From contig CAICTM010000094.1 of the NCBI GenBank assembly GCA_903772945.1, positions 1 through 64,000 on the forward strand: 64,000 nucleotides of DNA. Reading direction: 5' to 3'. The notes beneath the pieces were generated by a model. The model saw only the letters and a program-made list of their open reading frames with translations, was not told the origin of the DNA and ran no database searches. This document shows positions 44,731-55,772 of the stretch, piece by piece. The translations under genes and the position numbers were made by a program. This DNA is from Seminavis robusta. Its lineage: Eukaryota; Bacillariophyta; Bacillariophyceae; Naviculales; Naviculaceae. Each line of letters opens with the position of its first letter. Position 1 is the stretch's first letter.

Positions 44731-47700
44731 TTAGCATTCAACGTTGTTGGTTGGGACGCTCATTTCAGTGGTAGTCTCCGGATCAGCCTTGGTGCCATAC
44801 TTCTTGCGGCATTCAACAATCATTTGTGCCACTACTTCTTCCCCGTGAGTTTCCCATTCCTCTCTGTTCTTCAGAGCATAGTTGAGGTACTCATCAGAAG
44901 AGACACCGAAGACGCCACACTCCTTGAGCTTTCGTGTCAAAGGGATGATATAGAAATCAAAGAATCCAAACTCGCCCTTGTACCAAAAAGTTGCAGGGTC
45001 CTTCTCCATTCTTCCATTCAGATAGGCAACGTAAAGTTCTTCAAAGAGGTTCTGGTTCCACTTGCGGTAGACATGCCAATGCTGCATGGTGTGACTATAG
45101 TTGAAGGAAACGTTGGCACAGAGTGAGAGAGCTGCAATCACGATTACGCCACAAGAAGCGATCGGAACGTTCATTCTTTCGTACCTGATGTCACTGGCCT
45201 GGATAATGTGTTCAATCTGCAGTATCCAACGTTGACTTTGAGAAGGCACCTGAACATTTGGAAAGCCAATCCTAGTGAGCTGCATATTTCACTTACAACG
45301 ATAGTGGCCTTGCGGTTGACTTCGTCCCTGGGGTTGTCATCCGAGTTGTCGCCAGAATCATTGGTCTTGAAGGCCTTCTCCCAGCGAGCATTGCGGAGCT
45401 GCTTCAATTCCTTGTCCACGATATCGGTCTATATGAGCAACCAACAGAATGAAGTGTCAGAATGGTGATGAAAGACTTCTCCGAAAGATCGTCGGGGAAA
45501 GAACGAGTGCTTACCGCCATGACGCTGTTGATGACTGCAGGCATTTGAAACGGACAAAACAATACGGAGCAGAGACAGAAAACTTGCGTGAGACCTTTGT
45601 GGGGTTCTCTCTATCTTCATAAATCGTTGTTTTGCTTACCGAGCTGACGGAATCGGATCAACTCTCCCTCGTTGTGGAACAAGAAGCTGCGAAGGGAGTT
45701 GTACTCTGGACTCATCAACAGATTCCAAGCAAGGTCCCTGCGGAATCAACGGCCAGTCAAGGTTAATTGCGTGAGAACAGAGAAAGACGTGATTGTATCA
45801 CAACACAATACAACACAAGCAAACAAGCGACAGCAAAATCTTACACAGAGTTCTGTTCGGCCACACTGCGTCCCTTGTACTTGGTGGCAATCGGAACCTC
45901 CTCCTTGACCAGTTGAGCATTGGAGACTCCAACGTGATCTGTATATAGAGTGGGCGCGACAAGTGAGAAAACGTACAAAGTCCAGGCATCACGACGGGTG
46001 TGGCGACCCGGCCTTACCGACATCGTGAATCAGAGCCGCAAAGGCACAAGCCACCTGGGTGAGCGGGTCGCTGAGGGTTGAACAATACTGTTAGAGAAGG
46101 AGGGTAAAGATGCCAACCGCGACATGTTTCTTGCACCTACCTTGTGATACCATATGTGTGGCTGGCGGTCGAGTTGAAAGTTCATAGAAAAGCGGAGCAC
46201 GAAGTCGTTGTCAGGGGGACAAGTCACAACGTCAAATAATGTATACAGCCTCCGATGCATATGACGTACTCGTGAAGACGAGAAGCTGCAACTTTCTTTC
46301 TGCGCTTGTCATGACATTCATCCAGGTCTTCGAGATGCGAGGGCGCCGTAATCCGAGACAAAAGCTTTGTCACTAAATGCCACAAAACAGACACAGGCTC
46401 GTGAGTGTGAGCCAGGACACAATCGATGTACCTTGCAAGCAATGGCGTGCTTGAGCTTACCTGCCATCACAACATGGCTGGCATGGTCAAAGTCTAAAGG
46501 AACAAGGGAAAGACGCATCAAAAGGCTCGGTGAGTATATTACACTCAAACAACAGTTTCCCTTCCCGGAAACCACAAGCATCAATCAGACTTACTGTGGA
46601 AAGGATTGCTGTTGTACTTGCTGGCAATGCAGCTCACCAAATGGTGCAACTGGTGCTCTACTTCGATTGGAATCACAACGTCTGAAGGCTTTTTCATGTG
46701 TCGAGTGCTCTTGTTGGAGTCGAACTCGGGCAACTGAATGATTTCACGGACTTCGTTCAGCGGGAGGCCGTCAATGCTGATGTTCATTTTCATCAAAGAC
46801 TCGGAGGGGTTCACGACGGGCCCCCTGCGTGCGACAACTTGCTTGATGAGACGCAAAAGTGTTTCCACGTTCCAATCGATCTGGCGGTACGTGCGTTCAT
46901 CAAGCCCCGGAATCGCCTTGCCACGGGAGACACCGGAAGTGAAATCGTTGGTAAGTGCCGCGGCAAACGATCCAACCGAAGATGCTGTGTTTGCTTTTCC
47001 AACGGATACATTCACAAAGAAGGTCTCAAGGCTCCCCTTGCCTTTCATGTTGACGTACTCCCGTCTTGGTTCCAACCAACCGCCCTTTCCGTCCTCCATG
47101 AGCAAAGCTGCCGTCTCCTTGGAGCACTGGATGCGGTTGCGTTCTCCGGTAGACTCGAGGCGACTCGTGGTATTCATTGTGTCTCCGAACCTAACACCAA
47201 AAAAAGCAGTGAAAGCACGGAATCAGTATCAACAGACAACAAGTGCAACAGGTGAAAGGTGCTGGGCGGTGCTGACTTACAATTGGAAGCGTGCACGATC
47301 TCCTCGTAGTACTCCAGCCTGTTCCACGTACAACATGAGTCGAGTCAGGTGAGTGTGGATGTCGCGTGGTGTCATTGGCTTCTGTGCAACCTCATCTAGC
47401 TAAGAATACCGACCAAACTCACCGTAACTGGACCAGAATGAATGCTGATCCAAGATGAAAAGGATACAACAATGCATGAGTGAAGGACACGGAAGAGACG
47501 AAACCGGAACACAGCCGCTTATGAAAGCTTACCCAATGCGTAGACCAAGATCCGCCGCTGAGTTGATGAACAAGGCAAGAGAAAAACAGATTGGATGGGT
47601 AAGAATGGGCGTATGGTGTCCAGACTGAAAGTTGACGATTAAGCCTAATGGGGACTCACTGTCCGGCCCAAGGCTCAATTCGAGATGCTTGGTGACGACA

Positions 47701-50280
47701 AACATGCGCGAGATGATGTCTTGACCAAAGCGGCACATGGCGCTGGCATGATCTCTTCGGGGATCGGGTAGTCCGACCACGGCCACGTACTGTTGATGAT
47801 GGAACAGATCCAAAGAATTCATAAAAGGCAATGGTGAGACATGACATGAGCACAAACCACGCAATCTAAAGCCCAAGCAGGGTCGCCCAAGCAACGTCGG
47901 ACGTACGCAATCTCCCACTGTTTCCACTACAGGAAGTTATCAGATTCAAAAGAGGAGGATGTTAGTTTTGGTAAGATGAGCAAGCCCGCACCATCGTCCT
48001 TTCCCTGGCCTTGGCTTACCCTTGAAGACACGTCTTTTGCGAGCCACGGAATCAAAAGATTGATACAATGTTTCGAGTAGCGTGAAGACTGCATGATGGT
48101 TGGTAGAAGAGACGAGGAGGTGAGCTGAGACGTCCTTGTGCATCGAATCAGGAAGGCGAACAATGATTGAGTGAGTCAAACCCACCTTGGGCAGGCTCTC
48201 GAACACTGGACCAAGCAGTGAAGCCCACAACATCGGCTGTTCAAAGTAGAGCAATGGCAGGTACAGTAGCAGCAATCATGAGATTAGTGCCTGATCCAAG
48301 AGGTCCTCATGCAGCAAGGAAGAAACGTACCGAACTGTCATGTGGAATGGCACGAGGACGTATGGAAGGGAGAGAATGTGAGCAGAAGACGTATGCATCT
48401 ATACGAATCGAATCATCGCCCATCCATCCATGATGTAGAAACATGTATAAACAAAACGTACCATGACGGTGGTTTCCAAGAACAACTCGGCAATGGGCTT
48501 GTCCCGAATGTGAACGTCCGGGTTGGCTCCTCCTCCTCCAACTCCAGTACCACCGGTAGTAGTGCCACCTCCACGGAGAAAGTGTTTGAGGTTTCCCCTT
48601 TTCTTGCTGGTGGCATGGAATGCCAAGCTCTCTTCCTTGCTGCCAATGAGTTTTTCCTTGATGCTATCGGGGAAGATGGAGGATACAATGGCCCCCGAAG
48701 CGAGTGCTCGCTGTTGGATGCGTCGCTGACGACGCGTGACCTTGAGATCGTAGAATAAAAAGAGTGCGGACGTAAAGATAAAGACAAATGCGGCTCCGAG
48801 TGCATAGTAGATGGGATCGTTCTGTACGTAGTGCTCTTCCATTTCGGTGGATGGGTACACGGACAGCGTAAAGGGACAATAGTCAGTACTCATGGGCAAT
48901 CCAGTGTAGGTTCCATCTCGGTTGGTGAGATCCTTGAGTGTGGAGGAAATGACGAGGTCGTTGTACTTTTGTTCGTGAAAGTCGGCAAATCCTAGAAATG
49001 TGGGAGTGGATCCATCGACCTGATAGGTGAATGTCTGATTGCCACAGTCGTTGTGAAAGACGAGAATAAGCCCGAGTGAGTTTGGAGGTAGAATGTTCTT
49101 GATGGCATGGCGCCAGTAAAAGGAGAATGCGACAGCTCCAATGGCCTTTTCGTTGCTGTTTGGATCGATGAGTACACTGTCAATGCTCGGTAGGACGGGA
49201 TAGTACATGTCCGAGAAGGGTTCGTTGGTGTCTTCGTCCGGGTCGAGGTAGGGAATGGCCCAATCGGAAGTGACTTTGGCCTGCGCCGCGGCGACGGGAT
49301 CGTTTGGATCAGCATTGTTAGCGACGGGCGTGACAACGACGGACTTGGTTTCCATGGTGTAGAACATGCTCTTGGCAAATGCCAAGCCTGACAGTCCGTT
49401 CCAGTTGTAGGGAGGCCATGTGGGAATGACAGGAGATCCCATCCACGAGGGCAAAAAGGGTCCTTGGCATCTCATCTTCGGGTCCGGTGAGATTCCAAAT
49501 GACGTTGCTTCGAGTAAAGTTTGTGAGGATGGGTCCATGAAAGTTAGGATCCGTGACTTGGACCGTTAAGGCTTCGTCGACCCATCCATCGTTGTGCTTG
49601 GTAAAGTTTTCCCACTCTTGGCGCTTTTCCTTGGTAATGAGTGGGTAGAAAGCCATGTAGATACTGTTGGTCTGAGTCATGAGCTTGGCGGTCTGAACGG
49701 CGAGATCGGGAATGGTGACCAAGGGCCAGACGGATCCACTGGAGCGGGCTTGAGAGACCACACGAAACATGAACGCATCCGCGGCGCCCATGGTCAAGTC
49801 AAAGTTCTGGCCGATACTGTCCAACACCTTGCGAGCATCGGAACGGAAGGCGTTGTGGAGATCATTCTGTTCTGAATTGGTGTAAAAGCGAATTGCGAGG
49901 GCTTATAATAAAAAAACAAAAGGAGAAGTAAGTGAGTGTAAGGTTAAGATAATAGGAAGGCAGACAGACGTGTTCCGGTTTTTGTGGACATGGCGACAGG
50001 ACAGAAACTTACCGACGGCGACCGTGGAAAAGACGAGCACGGTAACCAACACCCAACGGAGATAGGTGACCATGGGATTGTCGCCCATGATGACGCTGTC
50101 TTGGCTAAGTCCAGCCAAAGTTGCTCCTGACGAAGAACTGTTGCTCTTATGGTGGCTGCTGCCGTCTATCATACTCGTAGCTTCCTCGTCCTGGAAATCC
50201 ACCACGCCGCCAGAGCTCTCAGAGGATTCTTCATCTTGAAGAGACTCTGTGTCCTTGCTGCGGTTTGTTCCAAGCGCCAT
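44731..50280 (-). CDS. Receptor-type class III nucleotide cyclase fused to phosphodiesterase
   Basis: 21 exons, minus strand: 50280-50013, 49901-48462, 48334-48331, 48236-48186, 48088-48020, 47926-47907, 47789-47660, 47557-47533, 47444-47423, 47318-47281, 47190-46595, 46493-46461, 46372-46270, 46161-46141, 46070-46018, 45938-45845, 45737-45640, 45534-45515, 45428-45297, 45216-45185, 45094-44731. About 1,203 aa. Order: cytosolic start, helix 1 (YLRWVLVTVLVFSTVAVG), ~360-residue outer domain, helix 2 (YYALGAAFVFIFTSALFLFY), cyclase, PDE. Cyclase residues: metal Asp in FADVVGFT and VGDCY, guanine-type Glu in KVETVGD (with Gln at the second specificity site, FQLFGDT), and NTTSR. PDE metal ligands: HNFDHASH and HDVDHVGVSN. 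It would make and destroy a cyclic nucleotide, probably cGMP. A one-base excess near 49470 breaks exon 2. Similar bifunctional proteins are reported from Seminavis pheromone responses. Confidence 0.88.
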
Positions 50281-50865
50281 GGTCGAGCAATCAATTTATC
50301 AAAAATCAAATTATCAAGATAACTTACTTGATAACTTGCTAACTTTGTTCCTGTTTGCTTTTTGGAACGCAAGAACTGGAATTTGTGAGACCAGAGACTA
50401 GCTAGCTACGCTAGCTAAGCAGTACATGTAAGTTGCCCGTCCGAAGAACTGTAAAAACAGGAACAAAAGATATGGCTTTGGCTTCGATGGTTCGATGGTC
50501 AGACTGGATCCATTCCGAGAACCCTCCCCCATGGCCAGCTGGCTATCCTACCGTACTGGTTGCCTGGTTGCATAGCCACATGCTATGCCATCTGTTTGGC
50601 AGAAAGAGCGCCATGTCGCGCAGCACAACAAGAAAGACAAAAGATCATTATGTCTCTCGCTGGTCACAGATTAATAAATACCTTACACATTATTACCACT
50701 AGCCAGATTTATTTAATTAACTCATTGTGTTCTCACGGTCATCAGTGATTACGAAGCACATGGGGGATGGGCAAATCTTGCAAAAGCCCTGTATTGTAAT
50801 GGAGTGTGACTCGCCAAAATCAGTTAAAAAGACGAAATTTGTATTTTTGCAGGAAGATAAATTTA

Positions 50866-50984
50866 ATTGGATTGCATTGGATTGGATTGCATTGAATTGG
50901 ATTGAATTGGATTCCAAATAGTACTGTTATTTATATAGTAAACTGTAATTCAATGCAATCCAATCTAATCCAATGCAATCCAAT
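50866..50984. repeat. ATTGG/CCAAT inverted repeat
   Basis: The left arm (50866-50899, repeating ATTGGATTGC) pairs with the right arm (50947-50984, repeating GCAATCCAAT) across an AT-rich loop of about 47 bases. Pairing is nearly perfect apart from a five-base expansion on the right. Confidence 0.8.
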
Positions 50985-51839
50985 CAAATCCAATAGAGAA
51001 AAACAGCCAAAGTGAAAGATTGGCTTGGCGCACACAATTTTTGCAAAAACGCTCTAACAAATTCAACACAGAGCCATGGGCAAGTTTGCTCATCCCCATG
51101 GACGAAGGATGTCTTTTCAAAGAATCATCTATGTCACTTTAATTCTTTACCAGATCTTCTGCTCGAGAACTGTCACATTGTACAAGATACATGTATTAAT
51201 AGTTTCTTAGCATCAGATTCTGTGACCTCCTTTAGAAAGCTCCTTCTAGCCAAGGTTGAAGTCATCGCTCGAATTCCCACCACGTGGCGAGGAAAGTGAA
51301 GACAAGCCTCCATGCAACCTCCTTTAGCATTAGGACGCACGTGCACATCCGTTCCTCGTAAAACATCTTTGCTTATGAGCTCTTATGTCAAAAATTACAG
51401 GTCTGTAAGCTTAGTTGCCACTCTTATTACAGATCTTGGCCATTGGCCAGCTTTAGACAAACAATCATTGACTACTAAGTCTTTGGCACCATGAAGCTTT
51501 CTCTTCATTGTTTCTCTTGATCCGCTACGGTACTTGCCATTGTAGTTTACAGTAGTCTAATGGTCGACTACATACATGCACAGAGACACTGTCGAACCTA
51601 GCTACTAGTAGTTCACAATGTCATGCATCCCTGAAACTAGATCTAACTAAGGAGTGATCTAAGGAGGGTTGGATTTGAAACGAGGCAACTGTTGAGCATT
51701 CTCACATTTATTTACTAGCTCATTTTCTCCGCTGAGAAAACCAGTTCTGCTAGTCTGGGGCTAGCATTATTGTGGCTGGTTTATTCATTACATACTAGTA
51801 TTGGGTGAAAGAATGGTCGAGGGAAATCAAGTGATGGCT

Positions 51840-52200
51840 GGATCCAGCATTTGCGTGAGGCAGATCCAGTGCTGGGGCCAATGCTTGCGGTATCTCCACT
51901 GGCAATGCTGGAGCTTTCAACTGCAAGCATTCTTGCATGCTGGTGTCAAAGTTCTTGGCGATTCCAGTTCTGGGACAAATCTTTGTGGGAAATCTAGTGC
52001 TTGGGCTTGCCGCTGCGACTTGCAGTGCTGAGGCTTGCAAGCATTGTAGTGTTGGGGCAATTCTTAGTGGACAATACTGTCCTGGGGCTTGCTGCTGCAG
52101 CCAATGCTTGCAGTGCTGGGGCCAACAATGTAGGCATCGAAGAGCTGGGGCCAAAGTTCTTGGAAATCCAGTAGTTGGGACAATGGTTCTGATATCTTCT
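51840..52200. repeat. Degenerate G+T-rich repeat field
   Basis: Words such as TGCTGGGGCCAATGCTTGC, AGTGCTGGGGCCAA and CAAAGTTCTTGG recur with variable spacing on the plus strand. Open frames through it are by-products of the repetition. Confidence 0.55.
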
Positions 52201-52391
52201 TGTTTTTGTGCATTCCCACGGAGCTGCGGCAAATGACATCTAGCTAGCTACCTTGTAAGAGAAAGAGAGACAGCAGACTGTCAAACAACGGTGTGGTGAT
52301 GGGGTTTCAATTGCTCTTCTTACAGCCATATCATATCATATCATATCATATCAGATATATGTTAAAGTTTACTGTACAGGTAGCTACATCA

Positions 52392-53102
52392 TCACAGAAT
52401 GATACAACACGCAGCCATTTGCTTTTGTTCCATCTTGAGCCGGGCCAATTCATCCCATGCCGCCAATGCCGGCAAGAGTTCTGCACGGCTAATGTGGCCA
52501 TCCCGGTCTGCATCTGCCTGCTCCAATATGTACTCTAGGTCCTTGGTCGATACCACGAGCATAATGGCAACGCCTTTGGCAGCCCGGTGCGACTTGCGTT
52601 CCTTGTCTTGCAAGAGCCGAAGGAGTTCTGATCTTCCCAACTTGCCCCTTCCCGCCTTGTCGTACTTTTCAAACATAGAATTCACCATTTTGCGCTGGGA
52701 AACGTACTCTTCGTACTTGATAACCGCGTGCACCAGTGCTTCCTTGGGTAGCACAGTAGTACCACTCCTACCAGTACTATTATTTGTACCAGTACCAGTA
52801 CTGGTGCTACTGCAAACGCTGGTGTCATCTGGAACCATGTTTCCGGTGGCTGTATTCACTACGAGCCTAAGAGCATCTTTGTCTAGCTTGCGGGTGCCAA
52901 AGACGCCCAGGAAAAATTCCTTGAATTGGGATTCCTCTAGCCACTCTCCATCCCTCGATAAGTCTTCAAAGACATATCTAGCTCTGGCCTTGAGTTCCTT
53001 TTGTTCGTTGGCAATCTTGGCTCGGTTCATAGCCCGGAGCTTAGCTTGCTCTTCGTGGCGGCGACAGCGCCCTCGGCTGGTGGCGGCGGCTACGGATGCC
53101 AT
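52392..53102 (-). CDS. EF-hand calcium-binding protein with CaaX end
   Basis: 236 aa, intronless, ATG at 53102. A basic helical start (RRHEEQAKLRAMNRAKIANEQ) precedes a degenerate EF-hand (FEDLSRDGEWLEESQF). A Ser/Thr/Gly insert encoded by an ACCAGT-type microsatellite follows. A second EF-like hand (FEKYDKAGRGKLGRSELLRL) comes next, then one canonical loop, DADRDGHISRAE at residues 197-208, with D1, D3, D5, G6 and E12 all present. The protein ends in ACCIIL: CIIL fits a CaaX prenylation box (Leu favours geranylgeranyl) and the extra Cys could be acylated. The likely role is a membrane-attached calcium sensor. Binding by the other hands is doubtful because ligand positions are missing. Confidence 0.8.
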   Translation of the reverse strand: MASVAAATSRGRCRRHEEQAKLRAMNRAKIANEQKELKARARYVFEDLSRDGEWLEESQFKEFFLGVFGTRKLDKDALRLVVNTATGNMVPDDTSVCSSTSTGTGTNNSTGRSGTTVLPKEALVHAVIKYEEYVSQRKMVNSMFEKYDKAGRGKLGRSELLRLLQDKERKSHRAAKGVAIMLVVSTKDLEYILEQADADRDGHISRAELLPALAAWDELARLKMEQKQMAACCIIL

Positions 53103-53992
53103 TCTTACTTATTCTGTTTGCTGAAGTTAGTTTGCTGTTTAGTTTTGTGGGGATTGTTTTTATGACACGATCCACTTGGCTGGTTTTCCGCAAGCTACAG
53201 TAGTTAGATAGCTGGGGTAGCTGTCCAAGATGTTTGCTATTACCTATTGAGGTTCTTGCTTGCTGGATCGTGGAGGAGGTTCGATTCTAGCTAGACTGGT
53301 TTGTGAGCTGCGAATTCTTATGCATCCATAAGAATCAAAGCATGTTTGTGCCCAGTAAAGCGGTTGTTAAGCACGTTCGGATGCTGTTCCGTGTGTCTCT
53401 AAAGCATTCCGCGTAGTGGTGTCGTGAAGTTTCCGGTACTGGATTAGATCTTATTGATCTGCTTCAAAGAGCGATTTAGAATACCATGATTCAGAGTCAG
53501 CATGATGACAGCATGACACATCAAGTACATGTACTGTATCAAGTGCTCTTGCTTGATAAGTACTGTTACAAAAAAAGAACTGACGAGCATTCAACAAACA
53601 GAACCAATACTGGAACCGGTACAGGACTCGACGTCGACCCTCGACTCGACCGCATGCAGTGCATGATTGCGAACTTAATAACTCTAACAGCCTTCTTCTG
53701 AAGCAGTAGGGTTAATGAGTCAGCCAGGCCAGACCAGTACCGGTAGGATGGTACTTAGAGACAACGCCAATCACGTTGTACACTTAGATACCCAAGTCCG
53801 TCGATCGAAGACCATCCAACTCCGCCACAAACTGGATCTTTTTGCGATCATCCGCCGTTGCACTGCAGTTGATGGCGATGCATGTCCATGAGTGAGTAAG
53901 TTTCTTTCATTTCTCTCGCTCACATCCCATTATTCCTGCATCACATTTCTACTTAGTAGCTGTATAAACCTATTAGATAAAGACAGATAACC
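53103..53992. other. Intergenic DNA, no gene seen
   Basis: Short ORFs without motifs. The first ~60 bp are probably the leader of the EF-hand gene and the last ~50 bp that of the secreted protein gene. Confidence 0.5.
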
Positions 53993-54403
53993 ATGATGCT
54001 GATCCAAAAGTCCATGAGATACTCCTTAGTGGTAGTCATGGTACTACTGGCTGTAGCTGTCAGCACAGTCAATGGTGCAGCAACGCAACTACGAGGAGGT
54101 ACCAGTGCAGGTAACCTATTTTCGTCAGATCCCTCCATGACTATGAATGGAAGACCACAAAATCAACTACGTCGTCTGGAAGGGGACGAAGATGAAGAGG
54201 AAAAAGAAGGTTGGCTGAGCAAGGCCATTGGATTTGTGTCAGATGTCATTGCAGTCGCATTTGGATCAGAAGACGAAGAAGCAGAGGGAGTGGCCCTTGG
54301 CAGCGCTACCATCAGTCCTACAGATGCAGGGACGGTCAATCCTACCATGGGCGAGACAGCAGGAGCTACTGCGGTCATGACCAGTGCTCCCACGGAAGAA
54401 TAG
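53993..54403 (+). CDS. Small secreted acidic protein 1
   Basis: 136 aa. Signal peptide (YSLVVVMVLLAVAVSTVNGA) is followed by a short mature chain holding an RRL motif (LRRLEGDEDEEE), an amphipathic helix (GWLSKAIGFVSDVIAVAFG), an acidic patch and a Thr/Pro-rich tail (ISPTDAGTVNPT, SAPTEE). RRL or RXL sites occur as processing sites in several secreted diatom cell-wall proteins, so this may be a secreted or wall-associated protein; that is inference. It shares its plan, though little sequence, with the gene at 55245. No family recognised. Confidence 0.6.
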   Translation: MMLIQKSMRYSLVVVMVLLAVAVSTVNGAATQLRGGTSAGNLFSSDPSMTMNGRPQNQLRRLEGDEDEEEKEGWLSKAIGFVSDVIAVAFGSEDEEAEGVALGSATISPTDAGTVNPTMGETAGATAVMTSAPTEE

Positions 54404-55244
54404 TTAGTTTGCTGGCTGGAATGATTTGATTTCCTTCTTTGGCTGCCTGCCGACATGTACAATCACAAATCAAGTATTAATAGCTAGCTACGCAGAATGA
54501 ATGAAGTGAGACCAGTAGGAGGGTTGACAGAATATTTGAGCAAAATAGCTCGTGAAGTCTGCTCTTTCCTACGGTGTTGCACCATCTGCGGAGCCATCGG
54601 TTGGCAGCCATGCACCTCTCCTCTTTCGGTAAAACTGGCATCGCGCACAAGACCTTACTTACATACGGTAGATTTTGTCCCCTTGCTTAAACGTGTAATT
54701 AATTAGACCATGAGATGAAACGAATTTGCGTCATTCAGGTGCGGACGAATTAGTTGCATTGTTTCTACATGTAGCTAGCAATGATTGGCTTCCTTTCCTT
54801 TTTTACAATGGATGTTTCGCATCTCCATTCTTTAGAATGACAAAAAAAGTGACCAGACTTTGTGAGCTGGAACCGTGGCGCACATCTCGTCGTACCTTCG
54901 CTCGCCCAATTCTTACGGCGGCCCAGCATTGGAGCTTCCGCGTCTGCTATTCCATGCTCACATGCTCACCCGGGCCAGGAAGGACCATGGCCAACTCCGA
55001 AAGTGTGCCATTTCATAAACACAAGCTAGCTACTGTAGCTAGTCAGATACCTACCGTACCTACCAGTAGCAAGCAAAGTATACCAACAGCGCTTGCTATC
55101 TACATCCCTCTGCTTCGCAAGATCCAAGCAACCAGCAAAACGCTGGCGAAGGCAAACACACTTCTAACCTTGTATGTATAGCCGCAAGGGCAACATTGGC
55201 ATTGCTACCCACGCACGCAGTGGCATTGTTAGCTACGCAGCAGC
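54404..55244. other. Intergenic DNA between the two secreted-protein genes
   Basis: One plus-strand ORF (54726-55181) runs through it but has no motif or protein-like composition and is not called. Nothing else recognised. Confidence 0.45.
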
Positions 55245-55772
55245 ATGACGCGAAGAAGAAGGACGCAAGGACTTCTCTCATTTTTTGTTTCCTTGCTTGT
55301 TTTGGTGGCCTCGTTTGCTTCCTCCGAAGAGGAGCGTAGAAGACTTCGCACTACCGGTACTGGTACCGGTAGCGAAGATGCAACGTTGAGGATACTTCAA
55401 GCTCAAGACGGCGACGGTGCGGAGAAAGAGGATGGTTTGCTTGGAGGAGCTATTTTTGGTTTCTTGGGGGGTGTTTTGGGGTTGCTAGCTGGGGAGACCG
55501 AGAGTTCAGCCCCTAGCGTAGTACCTACCTATGCCGCAACGCCTTATCCAACACCTTTGCCTAGCCAGGCTCCCACTCCACCAACTATCCCAATCTCTCA
55601 GGAAGCAACTCCCATCACCAACTACACGGAATCGCATGCCCCAAATGGCAACGGCACCGATCCTTTCAACGCGTCCGAATCGGTGCTCATGGCAACCGCT
55701 GTTCCTACACGAGAGACGGCATTGACGTCTTCCTCCACTCATGGCCATGGAACGGTTTGGTTCGAAGACTAG
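55245..55772 (+). CDS. Small secreted acidic protein 2
   Basis: 175 aa. A basic start and hydrophobic core (LLSFFVSLLVLVASFASS) form a signal peptide. The mature chain has ERRRLRTT, an LRILQ segment, an acidic stretch, a Gly-rich hydrophobic helix (GLLGGAIFGFLGGVLGLLAG), and a Pro/Thr-rich tail (PTYAATPYPTPLPSQAPTPP) with N-glycosylation sites (NYTES, NGT, NAS). Order of parts equals that of the gene at 53993, so the two are probably old tandem paralogues in the same orientation. The Gly-rich helix could also insert in a membrane. Function unknown. Confidence 0.6.
   Translation: MTRRRRTQGLLSFFVSLLVLVASFASSEEERRRLRTTGTGTGSEDATLRILQAQDGDGAEKEDGLLGGAIFGFLGGVLGLLAGETESSAPSVVPTYAATPYPTPLPSQAPTPPTIPISQEATPITNYTESHAPNGNGTDPFNASESVLMATAVPTRETALTSSSTHGHGTVWFED

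Larger units (their letters stand above)
50281..52391. other. Intergenic DNA with hairpin and degenerate repeats
   Basis: No gene supported. Contains an ATTGG-type inverted repeat (50866-50984), a degenerate repeat field (51840-52200) and an ATCAT microsatellite (52329-52353). The first ~300 bp are presumably the cyclase promoter and leader. Confidence 0.6.

Noticed and set aside
44969-45285. Continuous ORF through 45095-45184 in the phosphodiesterase
   Set aside because: About 30 extra residues interrupt the conserved QASD-SHTMQHW block; a GT-AG intron (45095-45184) removes them and restores the family sequence.
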